Assembly (NCBI RefSeq): GCF_900102175.1
Contig: NZ_FNKN01000005.1
Location: 1 to 64,000, forward strand
From: Microbacterium sp. cf332
Lineage (GTDB): Bacteria; Actinomycetota; Actinomycetes; Actinomycetales; Microbacteriaceae
DNA length: 64,000 nucleotides
Reading direction: 5' to 3'
Shown: piece after piece, positions 1 through 9,290 of the stretch
How the letters are laid out: each line of letters starts with the position of its first letter
How positions within the stretch are numbered: the first letter of the stretch is position 1
Made by a program: the position numbers and the translations under genes
Notes under the pieces: generated by a model
Told to the model about the DNA's origin: nothing
Databases searched by the model: none
What the model saw: the letters and a program-made list of their open reading frames with translations, nothing else

Positions 1-2
1 GG

Positions 3-773
3 ATGTCGAACCTGGTGGCGACGCTGCCGACGGTGATCGCTGCGGGGATGTTCGACCGGCTCACGCAGATGGGCCACGCCGTCAAGGACGCTGGGGCGGA
101 TGCTGCGGCTGATGGTGGCGCGGGTGCCGTGGCGGAGCCCGATCTGCGGACGATGGATCAGCTCCGCGCCGACATCCTGGGCGACCTCGTCCTCGCCGGG
201 GCACCCGCCGTCGACCCCACCCACGGCGCCGACCGGTCCGGAGGGCTGGGCGCGATCCGCGCGCGGGTTCAGGTCGCGATCACCGCGGAAACGCTCACCG
301 GCTCGGACGAGCACCCGGCGGAGGTCGTCGGGGCAGGGTTGATCGACGCCGACACCGCCCGCCTCCTCGCCGGACAGACCCGCGAATGGGACCGGCTGTT
401 CGTCGATCCGATCACCCGCACCCCGGCGGAGATCGACACGTACCGGCCAACCGCGGCGATGGCGAAGCTGCTGAAAGCCCGGGACCAGCACTGCCGGTTC
501 CCCGGATGCCGCCTCGCCGCGATCCGCTGCGAGATCGACCACACCATCGACTACGCCCTGGGTGGCCATACCCACCTCGCGAACCTCGCCCACCTCTGCC
601 AACGCCACCACTCGATGAAGCAATTCACCAGCTGGCGACTCCGACAGGTCGGCGGGGGCGTTCTGGAGTGGACCTCACCGGGTGGCCGGATCTACCGAGA
701 AGACGTCCCGCTACCCACGGTGTGCTTCATGCCGGGGTCGGGCGGACCGCCCGGGGCGGCGCCTCCCTTCTGA
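3..773 (+). CDS. HNH endonuclease, DUF222-like, 5' partial
   Basis: C-terminal part of an HNH nuclease of the actinobacterial DUF222/HNH type. The HNH fold is visible at about residues 165-205: CRFPGC, then CEIDHTIDYALGGHT, an N-L-A-H-LC stretch and CQRHHSMK, so two Cys pairs and the His residues are present. The window starts inside the gene and the ATG at base 3 is probably internal, because family members usually have a long N-terminal DUF222 region. The family is repeated many times in Microbacteriaceae genomes and its role is not well established. No methyltransferase or intron context supports a restriction or homing role here. Confidence 0.8.
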   Translation: MSNLVATLPTVIAAGMFDRLTQMGHAVKDAGADAAADGGAGAVAEPDLRTMDQLRADILGDLVLAGAPAVDPTHGADRSGGLGAIRARVQVAITAETLTGSDEHPAEVVGAGLIDADTARLLAGQTREWDRLFVDPITRTPAEIDTYRPTAAMAKLLKARDQHCRFPGCRLAAIRCEIDHTIDYALGGHTHLANLAHLCQRHHSMKQFTSWRLRQVGGGVLEWTSPGGRIYREDVPLPTVCFMPGSGGPPGAAPPF

Positions 774-906
774 TCGCCCGCGCTCGGACCGACGTCGGTG
801 GGCGACGAATTTCGGCGAGCCGCGTCACGAAATGCCTCGGACGGAATCTCTCTGTGCGGCGACGCGACGGACGCGTCCCGCGATCGAGCGAAACCGGAGA
901 CCCATC

Positions 907-2403
907 GTGACCACCGAGCGCCGTGCCACCCCGCATCCCACTCCGCATCCCGACTCCCACGCGACCACGCACCCGAGCCGCGCGCTCGAGCTCCGCGAGA
1001 CCGTGCGACGCGTCGTCGGAGGCTCCCTGCCGGGCGAGCGCAGCGGCCCGCCGGCGCAGCGCGACCTCGCGCAACTGCGCACCCTCGACCCGGGCGACGC
1101 GCCGCAGCTGTGGACCGAGTCGAACGTCCACCTGCTCGAAGCGATGCTGATCGCCCGCGTGCGCCTCGACGACATCGAGGGCGCGCTCGCCCTCGTCGAG
1201 ACGCACTTCACCGACGGGCGGCTGCGCACCCGGGCGGTGCTCGGACTCGACACCCTCGCGTCGCTGTTCGCCGCCGTCGGCGAAGCGTACGCGGCGGCGG
1301 GACGACCGCGCGACGCCGGCCTCTATGCCTCGCACGCTCTCATGTTCGCCGACAGCGACCCCGTGCGATACCGGGCCTCGGCCGTGCAGACGCTGATCTT
1401 CGCCCTCAACGGCGAGTTCGACGCCGCCACGACGACGCGGGCGCTCTGCGACGGCCTGGCTCGCGACAACGGCTGGAGCCCGCTCGACACCGACTACGCC
1501 CTCGTCCTCGGCGAGGTCCTGCTGGCCGTCGCCGCCTTCGACGCCGACCGCGTCGCTCGGGCCTCCGGTCTGCTCCGCTCCATCGCCCCGCGCGACCCCT
1601 ACGCTCAGCACGCCGCCGCGACCGCCGACGCGATCACGCGCATCCTGCACGGCGATATCGCGGCCGGAGTCGCGGGCTTGCGCACGGTCATCGGCGGCGC
1701 CTGGTCGCACCTCAGCCACCGGCTGGTGCGCGACCTCGCGCTGTCTGTGCTGGCCGACGCGACCCTCGCGCAGGGGTCCGCTCGCCGGGCGCTGTCCGTG
1801 CTCGACGGCCGCGACGCGGCGCCCGACCACACCGTCTGCTTCGATGCGCAGCGCGCCGCAGCCCATCTCGCGCTCGGCGACGACCGCGCTGCCCTCGACG
1901 TCACCGACGCGTGCCTCGCGCTCGGCGCCGCTCACTGCCCCCGCACCCTCGCGGGCGTGCTCGTCCGCCGTGCGATCGCCCGGGAACGACGGGGGCAGGC
2001 GGATGCGGCGGACGACCTCTTCGACGAGGCCACCGCCCTCGTCTTCCACACCGGCGGCTCTCTCGCGCCGTTCGTGACGGTGCCGCAGACGTCCCTCGCC
2101 GTCCTCTTCGCCCGGCTCGCATCGCGACGTCCCACCCTCGCCCCTCAGATCGAGGCCGTCCGGCAGCAGCTGCGCGCCGCGGTCCCCGACACCGTGCCGG
2201 CGGGCCTTCCCGCGCTGACCCCGCGCGAGGGATCGGTCGCGGTCGCGCTGCGCGGCGGCAAGACGTACGCGCAGATCGCCGACGATTTCGTGGTGTCGGT
2301 GAACACCGTCAAGTCGCAGATGCGGTCGCTGTTCGCGAAGCTCGGCGTCTCCAGTCGCAACGAGGCGATCGCCGTCCTCGAACGCCACGGCTTCTACCTC
2401 TGA
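907..2403 (+). CDS. LuxR-family transcriptional regulator with TPR-like N-terminus
   Basis: 498 aa from a GTG preceded by CCGGAGA; longer in-frame starts upstream lack an SD and have low-complexity content. The last 65 residues are a LuxR/GerE helix-turn-helix: LTPREGSVAVALRGGKTYAQ, then IADDFVVSVNTVKSQMRSLF and KLGVSSRNEAIAVL. About 400 residues before it are Ala/Leu/Arg-rich helical repeats resembling the TPR/MalT-type sensor region. There is no receiver domain and no P-loop, so this is not a two-component response regulator or a complete MalT/LAL protein. It is a single gene, and the target is unknown. Confidence 0.8.
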   Translation: MTTERRATPHPTPHPDSHATTHPSRALELRETVRRVVGGSLPGERSGPPAQRDLAQLRTLDPGDAPQLWTESNVHLLEAMLIARVRLDDIEGALALVETHFTDGRLRTRAVLGLDTLASLFAAVGEAYAAAGRPRDAGLYASHALMFADSDPVRYRASAVQTLIFALNGEFDAATTTRALCDGLARDNGWSPLDTDYALVLGEVLLAVAAFDADRVARASGLLRSIAPRDPYAQHAAATADAITRILHGDIAAGVAGLRTVIGGAWSHLSHRLVRDLALSVLADATLAQGSARRALSVLDGRDAAPDHTVCFDAQRAAAHLALGDDRAALDVTDACLALGAAHCPRTLAGVLVRRAIARERRGQADAADDLFDEATALVFHTGGSLAPFVTVPQTSLAVLFARLASRRPTLAPQIEAVRQQLRAAVPDTVPAGLPALTPREGSVAVALRGGKTYAQIADDFVVSVNTVKSQMRSLFAKLGVSSRNEAIAVLERHGFYL

Positions 2404-2454
2404 TCGGTCGCGCCCGGTGGGAGCGCCGGCGAGGGGGGATGGGATGATCGAGGA

Positions 2455-3201
<747 letters not shown>

Positions 3202-3843
3202 CACCGTCGTTGCCCGGCACGTTCGCGCTCCGCCAACGTGGCGCGTCGGGCGCGAGCTCGTAGACGCGCTGCAGCACGAGCGTCCAGACCGTGTTGGTCG
3301 CCAGGCTCGACACGGGCGCCGTCACCGGGGCATCGGGCGGCCAGGTGGCGTCGCCGGCGGGCACGGCGGTGTCGATGACGATGTCGGCGACCTCGGTCAG
3401 CCGGTGCCGCGCACGCCGGGGTGCCGCCTCGTTCGCGGCGAGCGAGGTCACGGCCACGACCGTGGCCCCGGCGGCGCGTCCCGCCTCGGCGATCTCGACC
3501 GGGAACGGGTTCGTGCCCGAGTTCGAGAACACGACGATCGTGTCGGCCGCCTCGATCCCCGCCGCGGCTGCGGCTTCCGCGCCCAGTCCCGCCTCACGCT
3601 CGGCGAGCGTCGCGGCGGCCGCTCCGAGGAAGGGAAGCACCCGCGGGTGCCAGATCGGCCGCACGAACGCGAGACCGCCCGCGCGGAAGAACGTCTCGAG
3701 CACCGCGGCCAGCGAGTGCCCGGCGCCGGCGGGCCGCACGAGGCCGCCGGCCGCGGCGGTGCGGGCGATGGCCTCGGCGGCCGCCTCGATGGTGTCGACG
3801 TTGCGTCGGCCGACGGCGTCGACGAACTCTCCCAGACCGGTCA

Positions 3844-5661
3844 TCACAGCCATCCCTTCTCCTCGAGCCCCGCGCGCAGCTGCTCGCGGATGTGCGCGAC
3901 GTCGACGAAGTTCGTGATCGCCACCGTAACCGGTGCGATGCCGGCGACCTCCGACAGGTACGACGGCTGGCCGATCACGAGGTCGGGCCGCCGCCCGCGC
4001 GCCGAGCCGATGTCGGTGTTGTCGACGGATGCCGTCACGCCGAGCTGCTCGAGCGCGCGCTGCGTCGTCGTGCGCAGGATGAGGCTCGAGCCCATGCCGG
4101 CGCCGCAGACGGCGAGCACCTCGAGCGTCTCGGGCCGATCGGTCACGCGCGGTACGGTCGCCGTCGCCGCCCCGGCCGCACCGGTCGGTGCGGCGACCTC
4201 ATCCGCTGCCACGATCTGCGACGACGGCGTCCCCCCGGGCTCGGGGGAGGCTCCGGCCTCCGGCGACGTGCCGCGAGGCGCCCGCCGTCCGAGCACGATC
4301 AGGACGGCGACGGTCGCCGCGACCACGGCGGCGGCGATGACCCACAGGGCCGCCGTCGCGCCGAGCGGCGCGAGCAGGCCGCCGAGCCCGCGCAGCGTCC
4401 AGCCGACCACGAACCAGTCGGCGTCGGCGAGGGTCGCCAGCTCGGGCGCGGTGTCGCCCCAAACGCCCCAGCCGATCCATTGCCCGAACGCGAGCACGAC
4501 CCCGTTGAGCACACCGCCGAAGACCGCCCCGCGCCATCCCGCGACCGCGTTCCCGAAGACGCCGCCCGCACCGCCGCCGAAGAACAGCATGATCATCGGC
4601 GGGACGAGCACGAACCATCCGGCTCCCGCGAACACTCCCATCAGGATCAGGAACGTCACGGTCGAGGCGAGGAAGCCGATCATCACGGCGGTCGGCGCCC
4701 GCGTGAAGGTCACCGGCAGATCGAGGGCCGGCTTCGCGCCGGGAAGTGCACGCTCGGACAGTCCCTTGAACGCGGGCACGATCTCGGAGAGGAACATGCG
4801 TACACCGAACAGCAGGATCGCGATGCCCGCGGCGAAGCGCAGCGCCTGCAACAGCGCCCACACCCACGGCAGCACCGCGGCGTCGCCCATCTGCTCGGCC
4901 ACGACCGCGGGGTCGGCGAAGAGGATGGCGGCGAGCATGATGATGCCGATGACGAAGGCCGTTGAGACGTTGATGTCCTTGAAGAACGACAGTGCCCGCG
5001 GCAGCTTCAGCTGCTCGGCGTCGTGACGCACCGGATCGCCGAGGCGCAACGCCTTCGCGCCGTACCCGGCGGCGATCGCGATGGTCGAGTCGGTGTGCGC
5101 GAGCCCCACCTCGTCGTCGCCCATGACGCGGCGCATCAGCGGCGCGGTCCACAGTGGCTGCAGCACCCAATAGCAGCCGATCAGCAGCGATCCGACTCCC
5201 GCGAGCACCCATCGGTCCACGTCGCCGAAAGCTTCGACGAGGCTCGCCGCGATCACGACGCTCATCCAGTACATGAGGTGCCCGGTGAGGTAGACGAACC
5301 GCGCCGCGCGGAAGACGCGGACGAGGGCGAGGTGCACCACGAAGCCGCCCGCGATGATGAGCGGCACCACCGAGCCCTGACCGGAAGTGAAGTCCGCCAG
5401 GGTGGCCTGCGCCGTCGGGGGCTCGAGGCCGAGCGCGCTCGCGACGATCACCTGGAAGCTGACCAGGCCCCCGACGAAGATCTCGACGCCGATGTTGAGC
5501 ACGACGACGCCGATGGTGGCTCGTAGGCCGCCGGCGACGACCTGTTCGATCGGCTTGCGCTGCAGCGCGAGCCCGACGATCGCGATGATGCCGATGAGCA
5601 CGGCGACCTGGCTGAAGAGGTTGTCGGTGATGACCTGGACGATGTCCTCGAAGGCGGGCAT
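3844..5661 (-). CDS. PTS permease, ascorbate-type IIC fused to IIB
   Basis: 605 aa membrane transporter. Residues about 1-440 match the SgaT/UlaA (L-ascorbate/galactitol superfamily) EIIC pattern, for example VLIGIIAIVGLALQRKPIEQ near the N-terminus and many hydrophobic helices. A Pro/Glu/Gly linker leads to a C-terminal EIIB domain carrying the phospho-cysteine loop AVCGAGMGSSLILR. In most organisms IIC and IIB are separate proteins, and here no EIIA is seen nearby. The start at 5661 follows GGGGAAG; upstream in-frame codons are unlikely. It forms an operon with the SIS protein and probably answers to the GntR regulator. The sugar is unknown: this family also contains non-ascorbate members. 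Confidence 0.85.
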   Translation of the reverse strand: MPAFEDIVQVITDNLFSQVAVLIGIIAIVGLALQRKPIEQVVAGGLRATIGVVVLNIGVEIFVGGLVSFQVIVASALGLEPPTAQATLADFTSGQGSVVPLIIAGGFVVHLALVRVFRAARFVYLTGHLMYWMSVVIAASLVEAFGDVDRWVLAGVGSLLIGCYWVLQPLWTAPLMRRVMGDDEVGLAHTDSTIAIAAGYGAKALRLGDPVRHDAEQLKLPRALSFFKDINVSTAFVIGIIMLAAILFADPAVVAEQMGDAAVLPWVWALLQALRFAAGIAILLFGVRMFLSEIVPAFKGLSERALPGAKPALDLPVTFTRAPTAVMIGFLASTVTFLILMGVFAGAGWFVLVPPMIMLFFGGGAGGVFGNAVAGWRGAVFGGVLNGVVLAFGQWIGWGVWGDTAPELATLADADWFVVGWTLRGLGGLLAPLGATAALWVIAAAVVAATVAVLIVLGRRAPRGTSPEAGASPEPGGTPSSQIVAADEVAAPTGAAGAATATVPRVTDRPETLEVLAVCGAGMGSSLILRTTTQRALEQLGVTASVDNTDIGSARGRRPDLVIGQPSYLSEVAGIAPVTVAITNFVDVAHIREQLRAGLEEKGWL

Positions 5662-5711
5662 TGGGCTTCCCCTGACGCGGAGCGGGTGCGGACGATGATG
5701 GAGCTGAGCGC

Positions 5712-5727
5712 AATGGTATAGCCCATT
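5712..5727. promoter_or_regulatory. Candidate GntR operator at the PTS promoter
   Basis: Perfect 5-bp inverted repeat AATGG-TATAGC-CCATT. It overlaps the minus-strand -10-like TATACC of the PTS-SIS operon and contains GTATAGCC, which fits the HutC-type half-site pattern GTnTAnAC at 5 of 6 fixed positions. Binding by the GntR protein at 2455-3201 is inferred from position only. Confidence 0.4.
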
Positions 5728-5798
5728 AGAAACCGTCGCATCATATCCGCGCACATCGTGTCGACGCCGATGTCTTCAGGTCGGCTTAAGCTCGTGCG

Positions 5799-6095
5799 GT
5801 GGGCAGATTCTTCTACGACAACGCGGCCAATTCCGTCGAGGTCGACGACCGCGCTCTGGCGCACCTGCGGCTCGTCGTGATGACGAAGCTGCGCCGCGGC
5901 GAGCCGTTCATGTTCGAGACCAGTTCGCCGCACGGCACCAGTCGGCGCGACTTCTGGATGCACCCGACGATCTCCGTGCAGTTCCAGTTCGCGGGCAGCC
6001 GTCAGCCGCAGATCAACCCCAAGTGGGTCGACGTCCTGATGGAGTCGGCGAACAGTGCGGACGGGCTGCGGATGGTTCCCGAGCCGCAGGGCTGA
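5799..6095 (+). CDS. Small DUF7882-type protein (often labelled ATP-dependent DNA ligase)
   Basis: 98 aa conserved Microbacteriaceae protein: GRFFYDN, ALAHLRLVVMTKLRRGEPF, a WMHPTISVQFQF core and a C-terminal MESANSADGLRMVPEP. Relatives are frequently annotated as ATP-dependent DNA ligase, but the protein has no nucleotidyltransferase motif (no KxDG) and is far too short. The function is unknown. The GTG start is probably leaderless: TAAGCT sits 6 nt upstream with no SD. Confidence 0.75.
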   Translation: MGRFFYDNAANSVEVDDRALAHLRLVVMTKLRRGEPFMFETSSPHGTSRRDFWMHPTISVQFQFAGSRQPQINPKWVDVLMESANSADGLRMVPEPQG

Positions 6096-6181
6096 GCGCG
6101 CGGCGCGATAGTTCGACGGATAGTCGGATTCGGTCCAGGAAAACAGGCGATCTCGTTCGGGATGTGGCATCATTCGACGTG

Positions 6182-6550
6182 ATGAGCGCAGACACCCCTC
6201 GGGTCCCCGTACGGACCAAGACCCTCCTCGAGGAATGGGTCGCGGAGTTCTTGGCGCAGGGCGAGGCGCCCGGTGTCACGGTCAAGGTCGCGATCCAAGA
6301 CGGCTCCGACGGTCTCGACACCGGCCTGGTCATCGTGCACCTCGCAAACGCCCCTGCCGACATCTACATGCAGCCCCGCGCGATCGACGATCCCGAGTGG
6401 GAGGCGACGCTGACGGCCCGCTCCGACGACCTCACGCTCACCCCGTACGAGATGGCGGGGCTCGCGGCCGAGGTTGCCTTCGCGGGCAACCTCTGCACCT
6501 TCCTGCAGTTCAAGTCGATCGAGTGGGATCGCATGTCGGGCATGCGCTGA
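6182..6550 (+). CDS. Conserved hypothetical protein
   Basis: 122 aa, acidic and soluble, without signal peptide or membrane segment. Readable features are KTLLEEWVAEFLAQGEAPGV, then a beta-rich stretch LDTGLVIVHLANAPADIYM, and a C-terminal FAGNLCTFLQFKSIEW. I do not recognise a functional family. The start is the ATG at 6182 or the adjacent in-frame GTG at 6179; there is no SD, only a weak CATCAT box just upstream, so expression may be leaderless. It stands alone between two other single small genes. Confidence 0.6.
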   Translation: MSADTPRVPVRTKTLLEEWVAEFLAQGEAPGVTVKVAIQDGSDGLDTGLVIVHLANAPADIYMQPRAIDDPEWEATLTARSDDLTLTPYEMAGLAAEVAFAGNLCTFLQFKSIEWDRMSGMR

Positions 6551-6565
6551 CGCGCACCGCCCCCC

Positions 6566-6594
6566 TTGTAGCGCCGGCGGTGCTCGCCTAGCAT
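6566..6594 (+). promoter_or_regulatory. Promoter of the lipoprotein gene
   Basis: TTGTAG, a 17-nt spacer and TAGCAT, ending 6 nt before the ATG at 6601. This predicts a transcript that begins at the start codon (leaderless). Confidence 0.6.
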
Positions 6595-6600
6595 CGCCGG

Positions 6601-7128
6601 ATGTCTCGAATCCGATCGTCCCTGCTCGTCGCGGGTGCAGCGGTGGCCCTCTGTGCGCTAGCGGCGTGCACGCCCGTGAGCGACGGCGACGCCGACGCAG
6701 GATCGCCGCCGGCGAGCATCCCGTCGGAGTCCGCCACAACTCCGTCCGTGCTCCCGACGACCCCGAGCGCCACCCCGACACCCGATCCGTGGATCGGCTA
6801 CTTCGAGGATGAGGCCCGGGACAACCCCACCGACATCCCGACGTTGTTCTGGGGCTCCTTCGGCGACGTCGACCAGGTGGCGGTCAACAAGACGACGCAC
6901 GAGAGCCTCGAACCCGGGCCCTACGTCGTCGAGATCCGCTGCGCCGGCCCCGAGCGCATCGTCGCCACCGTCGAGACCCCGGACGGCACGCCCCTCGTCG
7001 ACGACGCCGAGGTGGCCTGCCCGGGTGCCGTGACGCTGCCGGTCGACCTCGCCGAACCCGGGATGTCGGTGACCCTCGACAGTGAGGGCGAGACCGGCGC
7101 CTACCTCGTCGGTATCTCGCCGAGCTGA
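6601..7128 (+). CDS. Secreted lipoprotein, unknown function
   Basis: 175 aa. A lipoprotein signal is clear: MSRIRSSLLVAGAAVALCAL followed by the lipobox AAC, with the Cys at about residue 23. A Ser/Thr/Pro-rich tether (about residues 30-60) separates the anchor from a beta-rich C-terminal domain (GPYVVEIRCAGPERIVATVE, CPGAVTLPVDLAEPG). It should be anchored on the outer face of the membrane. The domain resembles small actinobacterial lipoproteins of unknown role. The start is fixed by the leaderless promoter at 6566-6594. Confidence 0.8.
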   Translation: MSRIRSSLLVAGAAVALCALAACTPVSDGDADAGSPPASIPSESATTPSVLPTTPSATPTPDPWIGYFEDEARDNPTDIPTLFWGSFGDVDQVAVNKTTHESLEPGPYVVEIRCAGPERIVATVETPDGTPLVDDAEVACPGAVTLPVDLAEPGMSVTLDSEGETGAYLVGISPS

Positions 7129-7232
7129 GCGCGTCATCGCCGGGAGTGATCGTCCGTAGACCATTCCGTCGCGCCTGGCAACAGCTGCGTCCGCGCGCCG
7201 TGTGATGCCGACAATGGTCGCCTGATCGCGAG

Positions 7233-7262
7233 CTTCCACCGTGGATGCCTCGGTGGAAGGAG
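7233..7262 (+). promoter_or_regulatory. Hairpin overlapping the SD of the SDR gene
   Basis: CTTCCACCG (7233-7241) and CGGTGGAAG (7251-7259) form a perfect 9-bp stem with a 9-nt loop. The right arm contains the GGAAG part of the GGAAGGAG ribosome-binding site of the gene starting at 7269. In RNA this would hide the SD. Confidence 0.5.
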
Positions 7263-7268
7263 ATCGTC

Positions 7269-8279
7269 ATGGTCGCAGCGGACGGGCGCGGAGTCGCCGT
7301 CGTCACCGGAGGAAGCGCCGGCCTGGGCCGCTCGATCGTGCGTGAACTCGCCGAGCGTGGGTGGGACGTCGCCGTGCTGGCGCGCGGGCGCGACGGCATC
7401 GACGGAGCCGTGAGCGACGTCGCGCGTTCCGGGCGTCGCGGCCTCGCGGTCTCGGTCGACGTCTCCGACGCCGAGGCTGTCGACCGTGCGGCGGCGGAAG
7501 TCGAGGACACCCTCGGTCCGATCGATCTCTGGGTCAACAACGTCATGTCCGGCACGATCGCGCCGTTCCTCGACACGTCGGCCGACGACTTCGACCGGGC
7601 CACGGCCGTGACCTATCTCGGCACGGTCAACGGCACGCGGGCGGCGCTCCGGCGCATGCGCGACCGCGATCGGGGCCACGTCATCCAGATCGGGTCGGCG
7701 CTCGCGCACCGCGGCATCCCGCTGCAGGCGGCGTACTGCGGCGCGAAGCACGCCGTGCACGGCTTCACCGACGCGGTGGTCTCCGAGCTCACCCATGAGA
7801 AGAGCAGCATCGCCGTCTCGATCGTCGACATGCCGGCGCTCAACACGACGCAGTTCGGATGGGTGAAGTCCGGCTTCTCGCGGCATCCGCAGCCCGTCCC
7901 GCCGATCTTCCAGCCGGAGGTCGGTGCGCGCGCGGTCGCCGACGTCGCCGACCGTCCCCGCCGGCGCACGTGGGTGGGGGAGTCGACCGTCGGCCTCATC
8001 CTGGGAACGCGTGTGGCCGGCCGGTTCCTCGACTGGTACCTCGCCAAGAACGCGTGGGAGGGACAGTTCGCGCCCGACTCGGACGCGTCGGACTCGCCGC
8101 CCAACCTGTACGAGCCGGTGGCCGGCGATCACGGTGCGCACGGCGCGTTCGACGATCGGGCGTGGAACGGCAGCCCGCAGACGTGGGCCATCCGGCACCG
8201 TGCCCCGCTCTATGCCGCGGCCTCCGCTGCGATCGTCGGGGCGATCGCCGGCGCTGCGTCGCTCGTACGTCGGCCCTGA
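7269..8279 (+). CDS. Short-chain dehydrogenase/reductase
   Basis: 336 aa NAD(P)-dependent oxidoreductase. It has the cofactor motif TGGSAGLG near the N-terminus, VDVSDAEAV, NNVMSG (NNAG position), a catalytic Ser in QIGSALAHRG, and YCGAK (YxxxK). Beyond the usual ~250-residue core it has an 80-residue extension ending in a hydrophobic helix (LYAAASAAIVGAIAGAASLV), so it may be tail-anchored to the membrane. The ATG at 7269 has GGAAGGAG at good spacing; an in-frame ATG at 7245 lies in the loop of the upstream hairpin. It is a single gene; the substrate is unknown. Confidence 0.85.
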   Translation: MVAADGRGVAVVTGGSAGLGRSIVRELAERGWDVAVLARGRDGIDGAVSDVARSGRRGLAVSVDVSDAEAVDRAAAEVEDTLGPIDLWVNNVMSGTIAPFLDTSADDFDRATAVTYLGTVNGTRAALRRMRDRDRGHVIQIGSALAHRGIPLQAAYCGAKHAVHGFTDAVVSELTHEKSSIAVSIVDMPALNTTQFGWVKSGFSRHPQPVPPIFQPEVGARAVADVADRPRRRTWVGESTVGLILGTRVAGRFLDWYLAKNAWEGQFAPDSDASDSPPNLYEPVAGDHGAHGAFDDRAWNGSPQTWAIRHRAPLYAAASAAIVGAIAGAASLVRRP

Positions 8280-8352
8280 CCGCCGATCGCGGGCCGCGAA
8301 CCGCGTCACGAACCATCGGCTCGGCTTGTGATTCCCACCGGAGGGCCCCCCG

Positions 8353-8382
8353 TTGTGCGATGGCTCCGCCCCGCCCTACCGT
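8353..8382 (+). promoter_or_regulatory. Promoter of the nitrilase-permease operon
   Basis: TTGTGC, an 18-nt spacer and TACCGT, 30 nt upstream of the ATG at 8413. The following leader has GAAGGGCGGG as SD. Confidence 0.45.
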
Positions 8383-8412
8383 GACTCGGGCAGGTGACGA
8401 GAAGGGCGGGCG

Positions 8413-9258
8413 ATGACCGGGATGCGCGATGAGTCCGCGGAGCGCGCACGAGAGCACGTCGGCACGGTCCGATGCATCGCGCTCGGCCCCGAGATCGTCT
8501 TCGGTGACGTCGACGGCAACCTCGAGCGCATCGTGGCGGCTCTCCGGGCCGTTCGATCCGACGAGCCCCAGCTCGTCGTCGCCACGGAGCTCGCCACGAG
8601 CGGGTACGTCTTCACCGGCCGCGCCGAGGCGGAGCGCCTGGCGATGGCGAGCGACGATGCCCGTTGGCGAGACGTCGTCGACGCCCTCGGCGCCCGCACC
8701 GTCGCGGTGATCGGATTCTGCGAGCGCGCCGACGGCGGACTCTTCAACAGCGCGCTCGTCGCCACGGCCGCCGGGATCGCAGCGGTCTACCGCAAGTCGC
8801 ACCTCTGGGCCGACGAGAAGAAGGTCTTCGAGAGCGGCCAGTCCGCGGGTCTCGTCGTCGAGACGCCGATCGGGCGCGTGGGGGTGGCGATCTGCTACGA
8901 CAACGAGTTCCCCGAGGTACCGCGCCATCTCGCGCTCGCGGGCGCCGACATCCTCGCGCTCCCGGTGAACTGGCCGCTCGTCGACCGTCCGACGGGCGAG
9001 CGCGCGCCCGAGCTCATCCAGGCGATGGCGGCGGCGAGGTCGTCGCGTCTGCCGACGGTCGTCGCCGATCGCACCGGATCCGAGCGCGGCGTCGTGTGGA
9101 CCGGGGGCACCGCGATCATCGACGGCGACGGCTGGATCGTCGCGGGAGCCGATGGCGCGCCGGATGCCTCGGCCGCCGTCGCGATCACCCCGGGCGTGAA
9201 AGCTCTCGGCGACCTCAACGACCTCTTCGCCGACCGCCGCGCCGACCTGTACGGCTGA
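8413..9258 (+). CDS. Carbon-nitrogen hydrolase (nitrilase superfamily)
   Basis: 281 aa. The Glu-Lys-Cys triad is visible: E in VVATELATSGYVF, K in YRKSHLWADEKKVFESG and C in VAICYDNEFPEVPRHLALAG. The family hydrolyses amides, nitriles or carbamoyl groups. A 32-nt gap leads to an NCS1 (nucleobase/hydantoin-type) permease on the same strand. This suggests uptake and hydrolysis of a nitrogen compound, for example an N-carbamoyl or ureido compound from pyrimidine or hydantoin breakdown. The precise substrate is inferred from context only. Confidence 0.88.
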   Translation: MTGMRDESAERAREHVGTVRCIALGPEIVFGDVDGNLERIVAALRAVRSDEPQLVVATELATSGYVFTGRAEAERLAMASDDARWRDVVDALGARTVAVIGFCERADGGLFNSALVATAAGIAAVYRKSHLWADEKKVFESGQSAGLVVETPIGRVGVAICYDNEFPEVPRHLALAGADILALPVNWPLVDRPTGERAPELIQAMAAARSSRLPTVVADRTGSERGVVWTGGTAIIDGDGWIVAGADGAPDASAAVAITPGVKALGDLNDLFADRRADLYG

Positions 9259-9290
9259 CCGACCGACCTCTTCCCGAAAAGAGTCCCGCC

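Noticed and set aside
3..773. Restriction-modification or intron homing system
   Set aside because: Only an HNH domain of the DUF222 type; no methyltransferase, no intron or inserted host gene visible.
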